The position numbers were made by a program, and so were the translations under genes. From NCBI GenBank assembly GCA_023424015.1, contig JAFAEM010000048.1:62001-126000 (forward strand): a stretch of DNA of 64,000 nucleotides. Reading direction: 5' to 3'. Below, in pieces: positions 24,469 through 32,458 of the stretch; within the stretch, counting starts at the first letter, position 1, and every line of letters starts with the position of its first letter. The notes under the pieces were generated by a model. That model was given only the letters and a program-made list of their open reading frames with translations. It was not told where the DNA came from and made no database searches. The stretch comes from Bacteroidota bacterium (GTDB taxonomy: Bacteria > Bacteroidota > Bacteroidia > Chitinophagales > Chitinophagaceae).

Positions 24469-25563
24469 TCAGGAACTAACCGGTTGATTGATCCTGATAT
24501 CAGTATTAGCGCCGGCGAGTTCCACCTGCAGCGATTCCAGCATTTTCAATACATCGAAATTCAATTTTTCCTTCACCTCATTATACTCGGAAGCTGTAAT
24601 AGGCCCGGTAAAATAATCTATCGTTATGATATAAGCGTTGGAACTGATATCGCTTAACAACACGGTAGATGATTCAATTTCTTTCCGGCCAGTCAATGCC
24701 TTTACACCGGCGACCAGTCGATCCAGCTGCTCCGAAGTGGCGGTCAGGCTAATCTCCAGTTTCAATTCTCCTTTCCTTTGAGTGCGCAGGGAATGGTTGT
24801 CGATTATACTATCGACCATTTGTTTATTGGGTACCGTTATAAAAGTCTTTTGATCCGTCCTGATCTTGGTACTTCTCAACCCGATTTTCTCGATCGTGCC
24901 TGTAAAACTGTGCACTTTTACCACGTCACCAATACTGAAGGGTTTGTCGAAAAAAATTATAAAGGAGGCGATCAGGTTCTCCAGGCTTTCACGAAGCGCC
25001 AGCGCAATGGCAGCACCTACGATACTCAGGCCGGTCAGCAGGTTGGTGATCCTGTAACCAAAAGTAAACTTGAGTATCATCAGCACCCCGACAATAATGA
25101 TCAGCACCTTAAAAAAATCCTTGAAAAAAACGACGAGCTGGTTATCGGTGGTGTCGGGGGTACGGTCTGCCTTGGTGTTCAGGATCAGGGCAACAAAATC
25201 TATTATTCTTAGTAAGAGCCGGATAAATGAAATAATCAGTACAAGCGAAGCTATGGTGTGTAAAAGTTCTTTTAAGGTGAGCCGGTAAATATCTACATCC
25301 AGTTGCGACGGGAAATTGAGTTTGTAGATGGAGACGATCGAGACGAATATAGCCAGGAATATCCCAAGTGGCCTGGAAACCAGGTTGGTGAAAGATCTTT
25401 TATCGACATCTTTCCAGACTGCCCTGATAAAATGAAAAAGGAAGCCAGCGATATAATGAGCAACGTATTTTTTAACCAGGACAACGAATAATATGATCCC
25501 AACTACAACCAGGTAATTTCTGATCGTATTGTCGAGCCAAACCTGGTCAAGGAACTGATCCAT
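24469..25563 (-). CDS. MscS-family mechanosensitive channel
   Basis: A 364-aa inner-membrane channel that opens under membrane tension to release solutes during hypo-osmotic shock. About four N-terminal membrane helices (~15-35, 65-90, 100-125, 145-180), then the pore-lining helix LLTGLSIVGAAIALALRESLENLIASF (Gly/Ala-rich, as in MscS TM3) and the beta domain FSIGDVVKVHSFTGTIEKIGLRSTKIRT. The C-terminal alpha/beta domain is present. Last gene of the leftward operon that starts at rsfS; 49 bases separate it from the gene before. Confidence 0.93.
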   Translation of the reverse strand: MDQFLDQVWLDNTIRNYLVVVGIILFVVLVKKYVAHYIAGFLFHFIRAVWKDVDKRSFTNLVSRPLGIFLAIFVSIVSIYKLNFPSQLDVDIYRLTLKELLHTIASLVLIISFIRLLLRIIDFVALILNTKADRTPDTTDNQLVVFFKDFFKVLIIIVGVLMILKFTFGYRITNLLTGLSIVGAAIALALRESLENLIASFIIFFDKPFSIGDVVKVHSFTGTIEKIGLRSTKIRTDQKTFITVPNKQMVDSIIDNHSLRTQRKGELKLEISLTATSEQLDRLVAGVKALTGRKEIESSTVLLSDISSNAYIITIDYFTGPITASEYNEVKEKLNFDVLKMLESLQVELAGANTDIRINQPVSS

Positions 25564-25612
25564 AGAAGAAAACGATTATGACTCGAAATTATCAAATCCA
25601 ACCAGCATTCGT

Positions 25613-26425
25613 TTAGTGAAAGCTATAAATTTCAATACGGTCCTTTTTCAGGGCATAAAGCCGGGTGGCGCTAAAATTGAAAGAAGTGCTTTCGTGCAGG
25701 GCATCAGGCAGTACCCATTCATCCACCCGAAAAGTTGCGATATCATACCTGAACAGCTTATTGCCGGAGGAACCAAAAATATATTTTCCGGCTACCTTAA
25801 AATTCTGCCAGCCTGAGATCAGTATTTTATTTTTTAATGCACCATAATAATCGAAAACAAAAATTGCTTTGGCTGAATCGTACAGGTAAACCAATTGATC
25901 CTGGTCGAATATCTTCTGCGGGGATGGCGCTTCACCGAATAGTTGCCTGAAATCGGGTGTCTCTAACAAGAGCTTACCTTCCTCATCAATTTTCTTAAGC
26001 TTGTTATCCACTTCGTCATAGATCCAAACTTTGTTGTCGTATGACTGGCCAATTGCTCTTGCCTGGAAAATATTGGAACGTCTGAGATCGATCGTATTGC
26101 GGATCGTCATAAGCCGGTCCAGGGCAACCACCGTGGCGAAATCGCTGTAGTACAGCAGCACTTTCAACGGGTTCGAAACGTCGATCAGGGATGCCTGTCC
26201 AAATTTCTTTACATCGTTGAATATGGCAACCGAATCACCGTTGGGATTTAACTTCTTCACCTGGTTGCTGCTGCTAAGCAGGTAAATATTGTCGAGGTTA
26301 TCAACCGTAAACGCAGCTATATCACCTGTGATAACTTTTTCCAGGCGGAATGTACTTTCATTTTGCGCGTACACCGACCCCAGTGCAAACATCAGGACCA
26401 AAACTGTATATAATCGTTTTCCCAT
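25613..26425 (-). CDS. Exported beta-propeller-like protein of unknown role
   Basis: A 270-aa protein with a signal peptide (MGKRLYTVLVLMFALGSVYAQ). The rest consists of repeated strands of the form DNLDNIYLLSSSNQVKKLNPNGD and NKVWIYDEVDNKLKKIDEEGK, the NHL/6-bladed propeller-like pattern in which a hydrophobic strand is followed by a turn with D/N-G. The family has no assigned activity that I know. It lies 1 base after lpxH and is therefore translationally linked to it, which suggests an envelope role. Confidence 0.75.
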   Translation of the reverse strand: MGKRLYTVLVLMFALGSVYAQNESTFRLEKVITGDIAAFTVDNLDNIYLLSSSNQVKKLNPNGDSVAIFNDVKKFGQASLIDVSNPLKVLLYYSDFATVVALDRLMTIRNTIDLRRSNIFQARAIGQSYDNKVWIYDEVDNKLKKIDEEGKLLLETPDFRQLFGEAPSPQKIFDQDQLVYLYDSAKAIFVFDYYGALKNKILISGWQNFKVAGKYIFGSSGNKLFRYDIATFRVDEWVLPDALHESTSFNFSATRLYALKKDRIEIYSFH

Positions 26426-26426
26426 T

Positions 26427-27200
26427 TTAATTCCGGATGATTTTTCCTTCCTTGCCTTTAAATGACTTCAATTCCAGCTCAGCCCCATCAAAGACAGCAT
26501 AGGTATAATAACGTATCCAGTCGCCCAGGTTGATATACCGGCTATTACCAAGACGATAATCTATGGGCAGGTGTCTATGTCCAAACACAAAAAAATCGAT
26601 ATTTCTTTTTTGCAACTCTTCCTTGCAGTAAATGATCAGCCATTCTTTTTCTTCACCCAGGAAAACCTCCTCAGAAGCCCCGGTCTGGGCGCGGCTCCGG
26701 CGGCTCATATAGTTGGCAATACCCATCCCAACTACCGGCGGCAAAATGCCAAAAAGCCATTGACAAACAGGGTTTCGGAATATTTTCTTCAGGCGCTTGT
26801 AGCCATGGTCGCCCGGCCCGAGCCCATCGCCATGTCCAATGATAAATGTTTTACCCTCGCGCACAAATTCCTTTGGCGAGAAATAAACAGGTATGTTCAA
26901 TTCCTTTTGAAAGTAATCCTTCATCCACATATCGTGGTTGCCGACAAAGAAATGAATGGGTATTCCCATATCGGTGAGCTCGGCAAGTTTACCAAGCAGC
27001 CTTACATAACCCTTTGGTACCACCTGCCGGTATTCGTACCAGAAATCGAACATATCGCCAACCAGGAATATCTCGGCAGCATCATTTTTAATCGAGTCGA
27101 GAAACCCGACGATAACCTTTTCTCTTTCCAGGCTGCTTGCATGGTCAGGAGCTCCAAGATGAAAGTCGGAGAGAAAATAGATCTTTTTATTCAGGGTCAT
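26427..27200 (-). CDS. lpxH: UDP-2,3-diacylglucosamine pyrophosphatase
   Basis: Calcineurin-like phosphoesterase that hydrolyses UDP-2,3-diacylglucosamine to lipid X and UMP, the fourth step of lipid A synthesis, at the inner face of the inner membrane. The 257-aa protein has the metal-ligand blocks SDFHLG (Asp12, His14), GDMFDFW, GNHDMWM, GHGDG and FGHRHLP. The KNDAAEIFLVGDMFDFWYEY context is that of LpxH. Overlaps the preceding gene by 4 bases and the next begins 1 base later. Some Bacteroidota carry several paralogues, so LpxH function is likely, not certain. Confidence 0.9.
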   Translation of the reverse strand: MTLNKKIYFLSDFHLGAPDHASSLEREKVIVGFLDSIKNDAAEIFLVGDMFDFWYEYRQVVPKGYVRLLGKLAELTDMGIPIHFFVGNHDMWMKDYFQKELNIPVYFSPKEFVREGKTFIIGHGDGLGPGDHGYKRLKKIFRNPVCQWLFGILPPVVGMGIANYMSRRSRAQTGASEEVFLGEEKEWLIIYCKEELQKRNIDFFVFGHRHLPIDYRLGNSRYINLGDWIRYYTYAVFDGAELELKSFKGKEGKIIRN

Positions 27201-27619
27201 TTTTTATTTAGATAATCCATTATATCTCCCGAACTGATAAACGGTTTGCCGCTGAGATCAGCATTGTACCAGTAAACCCATGCAGGAACAATCGCATCGT
27301 TAATATATACATCGGCAATTTCGCGACGGTATAAGCGCAGCTCGCCCGATTCCACTACTACCCCTTCATAATCGTCGAGCTGACCAATAGCCCAGGAAAA
27401 TTCCCTCTCATTTTTTATGATGTATAATTCCCCAGTTATAAAGGCATCGTCCTGAGTAGGTGCGGCGGCGGGGTATTCGCCCAGATCATACAACCTGCCT
27501 TTTACCCTTGCATTGCCAAAAAAATTGAAATAGCGGCTGATATATTCGTAGGCAGGGTTATGAAATCCGCTGCGAAGTGTTCCATAGACGAATAAATAGT
27601 ACGAGGCATGATTAGTCAT
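27197..27619 (-). CDS. Gamma-glutamylcyclotransferase-fold protein
   Basis: A 140-aa GGCT/AIG2-like protein. The signature LFVYGTLRSGFHNPAY (residues 8-23) is the loop that binds the gamma-glutamyl group, and later strands (GRLYDLGEYPAA, LDDYEGV, PAWVYWYN) complete the small barrel. Members cyclise gamma-glutamyl amines or peptides to 5-oxoproline. The substrate here is unknown. It overlaps lpxH by 4 bases in the operon. Confidence 0.88.
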   Translation of the reverse strand: MTNHASYYLFVYGTLRSGFHNPAYEYISRYFNFFGNARVKGRLYDLGEYPAAAPTQDDAFITGELYIIKNEREFSWAIGQLDDYEGVVVESGELRLYRREIADVYINDAIVPAWVYWYNADLSGKPFISSGDIMDYLNKK

Positions 27620-27649
27620 AAGCTAAAAATACAACGGTTGGCAAAATAA

Positions 27650-28285
27650 TCAGGACTCCACGAGGAATAAATACACTTCCCTTGGTCCATGTACACCCAC
27701 AACCAGTGTTTTTTCAATATCAGCAGTTCTGCTGGGTCCTGTAGCAAAGGTGATCAGTGAGGGCAGTGCCGGATGATATTTATCCTTTACAAGCTGTAGC
27801 GCATCTTTGATATCATAAACCAACTGGTCATAATTAGCGATACAAATATGAACAGGCGCGTAAACGCTGGTGTTGCGGCCACTTTTCTGTGCTGAGCTCA
27901 TGACGATCGAACCGGTTCGGGCCACCAGGCATTCGCATCCCGTGATCGAAACATCGCAATCGGCAAGTCCCTTCTTCACGATCCGGTCGGCAAACTGCGA
28001 ACCTGCGGTTTTTATAAGTTCGTCTTCCAGGCAAAACACTTTTTGCCAATCCATTTTCTTGACCAGGCTGCTAAGTTGAAATGCAAGTTCCTGCTGGTTG
28101 ATGCAAAAAATAAAACGTCCATGCAGCTTGGTAAACTGCTCAGCGAACTCAATCTCCTTTTCCTGCTGTTCCGGCTGGAATACAGAATCGTTTCCTTCGC
28201 TTTTAGGAAAAGGAAGAGGCGTTGAGTGACTCAACGCCTTTCTTATTCTCTTCAGTATATTTTCTTTGGCAGGTGAAACATTCAT
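27650..28285 (-). CDS. lutC: LutC/YkgG-family protein
   Basis: A 211-aa member of the LUD domain family; in Bacillus LutC is part of the LutABC complex that oxidises L-lactate to pyruvate. Recognisable blocks: VSITGCECLVARTGSIVMSS and SLITFATGPSRTADIEKTLVVGVHGPREVYLFLVE. Its position after ftsH, not next to lutB (52463-53839), is notable; no lutA is in the window. A 23-bp palindrome lies in codons ~16-23 (28217-28239). Sits 41 bases behind ftsH in the same operon. Confidence 0.88.
   Translation of the reverse strand: MNVSPAKENILKRIRKALSHSTPLPFPKSEGNDSVFQPEQQEKEIEFAEQFTKLHGRFIFCINQQELAFQLSSLVKKMDWQKVFCLEDELIKTAGSQFADRIVKKGLADCDVSITGCECLVARTGSIVMSSAQKSGRNTSVYAPVHICIANYDQLVYDIKDALQLVKDKYHPALPSLITFATGPSRTADIEKTLVVGVHGPREVYLFLVES
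28217..28239. repeat. Palindrome with 10-bp arms inside lutC
   Basis: AGGCGTTGAG, TGA, CTCAACGCCT. The arms match perfectly. On the plus strand it is followed by TTCTTATTCTCTT and would resemble an antisense terminator. On the lutC message it forms a hairpin ~50 bases after the start codon. Confidence 0.6.
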
Positions 28286-28326
28286 AAGTTCACAACTGTA
28301 TTTGTCCTTTTGACCTATTAAACGAC

Positions 28327-30402
28327 TTAGGGCAGGGCCTTCTTCGTCACGTCGCTATCGTAAGGCGGCACGCCCGCCGATATCTCACCCTGTTCTGCCG
28401 GGATCACTTCATCGTCGACCAATGGTTTTTTCTCTTCAAATGGTCGCTTACCTATCAGGCTTTCGACATCACTTTGAAATAAAACCTCTTTATCCAGGAG
28501 CGCTTCGGCCAGTATTCTCACCTGCTCACGTTTCTCCATCAACAGGTTTTTTGTTCTCTCATACGAAGTCTCGATCAGGCTTCTGACCTCTTCATCAATC
28601 AATTTGGATGTCTCTTCAGAGTAAGGTTTTGTAAAGGAAGTCTCTTGCTGAGGATCATAAAAGCTTACATTACCGACCTTATCGTTCATACCGTATACTG
28701 TAACCATTGCATAAGCCGTACGGGTGATCTGCTGCAGGTCGTTTTGAGCGCCGGTGGAGATTTTTCCAAAGAATATATCCTCACTGGCCCTTCCACCCAG
28801 TGTCATACAGATCTGGTCTTTGAGCTGATCAGTATTATATAGGTATTGTTCTTTCGGTGTGTATTGTGCATAACCCAGGGCCGCAGTACCCCTGGGTACT
28901 ATGGTAACTTTCAAAAGCGGGTAAGCATGTTCAAGATACCATCCGCAGATCGCGTGACCGGCTTCATGGTAGGCGATGATCTTTTTTTCCTCGGGAGAAA
29001 TGATCTTATTCTTCTTTTCAAGTCCACCAATCACCCTGTCAACCGCATCCTGGAAATCCTGCATGTCTACGGCCTCTTTACCTTTACGTGCGGCGATCAG
29101 GGCGGCTTCATTACACACGTTGGCAATATCAGCGCCGGCAAATCCCGGTGTCTGTTCTGCCAGTTTATGTACATCCAGTTTCTCGGAGATCTTAATCGGT
29201 TTCAGGTGTACTTTAAATATCGCCTCACGCCCTTTTACATCAGGTTTATCGATCGATATCTGCCTGTCGAAACGACCCGGTCGAAGCAGGGCGGTATCCA
29301 ACACATCGGGACGATTGGTTGCCGCCAGTACGATGATACCCGCATCAGTTCCAAATCCGTCCATTTCCACCAGGAGCTGGTTGAGGGTGCTTTCACGCTC
29401 ATCATTGCTCATCATCACATTCTTGCCCCTGGCCCGACCGATTGCGTCGATCTCATCAATGAAAATGATACAGGGCGCTTTTTCCCTCGCCTGTTTGAAC
29501 AGGTCACGAACCCGGCTTGCGCCCACACCTACAAACATCTCCACGAAATCTGAACCGCTGAGGCTAAAAAAGGGTACCTGGGCTTCACCGGCCATCGCTT
29601 TTGCCAGCAAGGTCTTACCTGTGCCCGGAGGGCCTACCAGCAATGCACCTTTTGGAATTTTCCCACCGAGGGCTGTATATTTTTTAGGACTTTTCAGGAA
29701 GTCTACGATTTCCATCACTTCCACTTTTGCCTCGTCGAGACCGGCAACATCTGCGAATGTGATATTAACCTTGGTTCCTTTATCAAATAAAGTCGCTTTA
29801 GATTTTCCGATATTAAAGATGCCGCCTGGCCCGGCACCGCCGCCTGCACCTCCACCCATTTTGCGCATCAGCAGAATCCAAAGTCCAACAAAAAGCAGGA
29901 TCGGAAGTAAAAATGACAGTGATTTGCTAAACCAGTCGCTTTCTGTTTCAACAGTACCAACGTCTTTTGTGATATTATTGTCGGCAAGAAATTTCCTCAT
30001 ATCATCCTTAAATGAGTCGCCCGAAACGATCTTGAAACTCATGTGAGGCCCTTCGGGATTGGCTTTTACCACACCCTTTTCGAGCTTGTCGGCATATTTT
30101 GTTAAGGACCCTTTTTTGATATAAATCTTTACCAGATTGCGATTGGAGACAACTACGTATTTATCTACATCCCCAGCCTTCAGCATTTCCTGGAAATAGG
30201 ACTGATCTATCTGTGTTGTGTTGGATGAGAATGGTCCGAAAAGCTGGAAGCCGATCAATACGGCAAAAATGATAGCATAAATCCAATATATACTGAATTT
30301 GGGACCTTTGCGGGGTGGTTGACCGTCTTCCCCGGGTGGGCGGTTGCCAAATCGGGGATTCGGGTTCTTTTCGTTTTTATTATAGGATGGTTCCTGCGGC
30401 AT
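28327..30402 (-). CDS. ftsH: ATP-dependent zinc metalloprotease FtsH
   Basis: Membrane-bound AAA+ protease that extracts and degrades misfolded membrane proteins and regulators. Layout over 691 aa: membrane helix ~36-54, periplasmic loop, second helix ~165-185, then the AAA domain with Walker A VGPPGTGKT, Walker B IIFIDEIDAIGR and the second region of homology TNRPDVLDTALLRPGRFDRQ, and the M41 protease domain with the zinc motif HEAGH and the third ligand region. The N-terminal ~35 residues are Pro/Gly/Lys-rich. Second gene of the rsfS operon, as in many Bacteroidota. Confidence 0.97.
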   Translation of the reverse strand: MPQEPSYNKNEKNPNPRFGNRPPGEDGQPPRKGPKFSIYWIYAIIFAVLIGFQLFGPFSSNTTQIDQSYFQEMLKAGDVDKYVVVSNRNLVKIYIKKGSLTKYADKLEKGVVKANPEGPHMSFKIVSGDSFKDDMRKFLADNNITKDVGTVETESDWFSKSLSFLLPILLFVGLWILLMRKMGGGAGGGAGPGGIFNIGKSKATLFDKGTKVNITFADVAGLDEAKVEVMEIVDFLKSPKKYTALGGKIPKGALLVGPPGTGKTLLAKAMAGEAQVPFFSLSGSDFVEMFVGVGASRVRDLFKQAREKAPCIIFIDEIDAIGRARGKNVMMSNDERESTLNQLLVEMDGFGTDAGIIVLAATNRPDVLDTALLRPGRFDRQISIDKPDVKGREAIFKVHLKPIKISEKLDVHKLAEQTPGFAGADIANVCNEAALIAARKGKEAVDMQDFQDAVDRVIGGLEKKNKIISPEEKKIIAYHEAGHAICGWYLEHAYPLLKVTIVPRGTAALGYAQYTPKEQYLYNTDQLKDQICMTLGGRASEDIFFGKISTGAQNDLQQITRTAYAMVTVYGMNDKVGNVSFYDPQQETSFTKPYSEETSKLIDEEVRSLIETSYERTKNLLMEKREQVRILAEALLDKEVLFQSDVESLIGKRPFEEKKPLVDDEVIPAEQGEISAGVPPYDSDVTKKALP

Positions 30403-30471
30403 AATTGTGTCTGTATTCCTGCTAATTAATAATTTTTATTAGAAAAAGTTCGATCTCTTTAACATTTAACA

Positions 30472-30873
30472 TTACTCGTATTTCAATACCGATGCGTCAC
30501 TCCACATTTCTTCAAGCTTGTAGAATTTCCTGGTTTCCGGCAACATCACATGTACGACCACATTCACATAATCAACCAGCACCCATTGTAAAGCTTTATA
30601 ACCTTCATGGTGATAAGGATTTTCGTGGCAGATTTTCTTCACTTTTTCCTCCACATTGTCGGCGATGGCTTTGATCTGTGGCTGGTTACCGGCTTCACAT
30701 ATGATAAAAAAATCAGCGACGGCTTCGTTGATCTTACGCAGGTCGAGGCCAATCACATTCTCCCCCTTTTTTTCCTGGATAGCTGCAATAATGGTTTTGA
30801 TGATCTTTGAACGTTGCGTTAACCGGGATGCACTTTTCACTTTACGCGTAGATAAAACAGCAAGTTGTTCCAA
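30472..30873 (-). CDS. rsfS: Ribosomal silencing factor RsfS
   Basis: A 133-aa DUF143/Iojap protein that binds ribosomal protein L14 and blocks subunit joining when nutrients are low. The core is recognisable: IGLDLRKINEAVADFFIICEAGNQPQIKAIADNVEEKVK, then the conserved W-V-L-V-D-Y block (LQWVLVDYVNVVVHVMLPETRKFYKLEEMW), where the aromatic terminus is typical. First gene of the leftward operon, divergent from birA. Confidence 0.95.
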   Translation of the reverse strand: MEQLAVLSTRKVKSASRLTQRSKIIKTIIAAIQEKKGENVIGLDLRKINEAVADFFIICEAGNQPQIKAIADNVEEKVKKICHENPYHHEGYKALQWVLVDYVNVVVHVMLPETRKFYKLEEMWSDASVLKYE

Positions 30874-30985
30874 TAATGAATTCTTTTTTTAGTTTATCAT
30901 ATCATGTGTAGGCCTGGATAAGGTTTGTAAATGCAGAATTTATTCTAAACAATTCATCCTTAGCCTTAAACATATTTACTTTGCC

Positions 30986-30993
30986 CAAAAATA
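30986..30993 (-). promoter_or_regulatory. -7 promoter box for the rsfS operon
   Basis: Minus strand TATTTTTG, a full consensus match, 113 bases upstream of rsfS. On the plus strand TTACTTTG (30976-30983, one mismatch) is a possible birA -7 box, so the two promoters would overlap. Confidence 0.45.
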
Positions 30994-31001
30994 GCAATTA
31001 A

Positions 31002-31814
31002 TTGCCAGAACCCTCCTCAGACACACGCATTGGAGAGCCTTTTATTGAGCTCCTTTCCGTTGACAGTACCAACAATTATGCCCTGACGCAGGTACGTGCT
31101 GGTTTGGCACAACATGGTACCGCGTTTTTCGCGCGTGAGCAGCTTGCGGGGAAGGGTCAGCGTGGGAAATCATGGACCGCAGCTCCCGACTCCAGCCTGA
31201 TATTGAGTGTGGTCGTGGATCCCCACCCCCTGGCTATTGGCCAACAGTTCCAGTTGAGTGCCTGTATCGCATTGGCGGGATTAGCACTTTTGCGTAAATA
31301 TGCAGGCGGAGAAGTAGCCATTAAATGGCCTAATGACCTGTATTGGCGCGACAGAAAGGCAGGTGGTATTTTAATCGAGAATATTATCGGTGCAAAAACC
31401 GTCGAAACCAGATCTGCAAACGAGGATCCTTCATACGGCGAATGGCAGTGGGCAATCGTGGGTATCGGCATAAATCTGAACCAGGAATTTTTCCCCGAAG
31501 AACTTAAAAACCCGGTCTCGCTCAAGCAGATCACCTCTAAAAATCATGACCCCGCCGGTTTAGCCCAAAAGCTTTGCCAATTGATCGATTTATATTTTAA
31601 CCAGCTGATCTCTAAGGGTTTTGACAGCTTGTACCAGGAATATCTGTCGAACCTTTACAAACGAGACCAGATCGTAAAGCTGAAAAAGGGGAGCCGGGTA
31701 TTTGATGCGCTTATAAAATCTGTTTTACCCAATGGCCGCCTGGTTATTGAACATGGAATAGAAGAAACCCTGGACCTCGGCGAGATCGAATGGATCCTTC
31801 CCACAGAAAAATAA
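31002..31814 (+). CDS. birA: Biotin--[acetyl-CoA-carboxylase] ligase
   Basis: Activates biotin with ATP and attaches it to the carboxyl carrier protein of acetyl-CoA carboxylase. The 270-aa enzyme has the ligase core (LLSVDSTNNYALTQ), the biotinyl-AMP loop GKGQRGKSW, KWPNDLYW and AGGILIEN, and the C-terminal SH3-like domain. It lacks the N-terminal DNA-binding domain, so it is a pure ligase, not a repressor. No ATG lies near the start; homologous residues begin directly at the TTG at 31002, which is taken as the start codon. Divergent from rsfS. Confidence 0.9.
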   Translation: MPEPSSDTRIGEPFIELLSVDSTNNYALTQVRAGLAQHGTAFFAREQLAGKGQRGKSWTAAPDSSLILSVVVDPHPLAIGQQFQLSACIALAGLALLRKYAGGEVAIKWPNDLYWRDRKAGGILIENIIGAKTVETRSANEDPSYGEWQWAIVGIGINLNQEFFPEELKNPVSLKQITSKNHDPAGLAQKLCQLIDLYFNQLISKGFDSLYQEYLSNLYKRDQIVKLKKGSRVFDALIKSVLPNGRLVIEHGIEETLDLGEIEWILPTEK

Positions 31815-31876
31815 TGTAACTTATAAAGGCAACTTTCTCCACCTGGTTATACGATTCATAACTAAACCAACCGGAT

Positions 31877-32458
31877 TTGCTGTCGGAGCAGGAATTGGAA
31901 AAACATATCAGGGGATGCGCCCTGAACAATAGGGAGAGCCAGAAAACGCTATACAGCTCTTTCTATGGCTATGCCATGTCTATTTGCCACCGATATACCG
32001 CCCTCGAAGAAGATGCCAACGAAATCCTCAATGACGGTTTCCTGAAAGTATTTGTTGAAATCTACCGTTTTAAACCAGCATATACCGACACCATCAGCTC
32101 CTTTAAAGGATGGCTCCGAAAGATCATGATCTATACGGCTATTGATCATTTCCGGAAAAACCATAAACATAGCATGGCGAAGGAGCTGAATGAAACTTAT
32201 ATGCATCTCCCCGATCCCGAAGAAGATTCCATTTCGAAAATATCATACGATGAAATATTGAATGCAATTAAATTCCTTACACCCGGGTACCGTACAGTGT
32301 TGAACCTGTTTATCATTGAAGGCTTTAGTCATGAAGAGATCGCAAAGGAACTGGGCATCTCAGTAGGCACGTCCAAATCCAACTTGGCAAAAGCCAGGAA
32401 GCAATTGCAGAAAATATTGTTCAGACAAAATGAAATACTGAGAAAAAATGTGGTTTGA
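31877..32458 (+). CDS. RNA polymerase sigma-70 factor, ECF-like
   Basis: A 193-aa sigma factor with only regions 2 and 4. Region 2 (~10-95) includes YAMSICHRYTALEEDANEILND and KGWLRKIMIYTAIDHFRKN, which bind core polymerase and the -10/-7 element; region 4 (~130-185) is LTPGYRTVLNLFIIEGFSHEEIAKELGISVGTSKSNLAKARKQL. The start codon is a TTG at 31877. The last 11 bases overlap the first codons of the next gene, so the two are translationally coupled; that partner should be its anti-sigma factor. Confidence 0.93.
   Translation: MLSEQELEKHIRGCALNNRESQKTLYSSFYGYAMSICHRYTALEEDANEILNDGFLKVFVEIYRFKPAYTDTISSFKGWLRKIMIYTAIDHFRKNHKHSMAKELNETYMHLPDPEEDSISKISYDEILNAIKFLTPGYRTVLNLFIIEGFSHEEIAKELGISVGTSKSNLAKARKQLQKILFRQNEILRKNVV

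Noticed and set aside
26571..27215. 214-codon plus-strand frame opposite lpxH
   Set aside because: It mirrors the conserved lpxH reading frame; the product has no recognisable family.
28976..30046. 356-codon plus-strand frame opposite ftsH
   Set aside because: A long shadow of the strongly conserved ftsH coding strand; Ser/Pro-rich with no domain.
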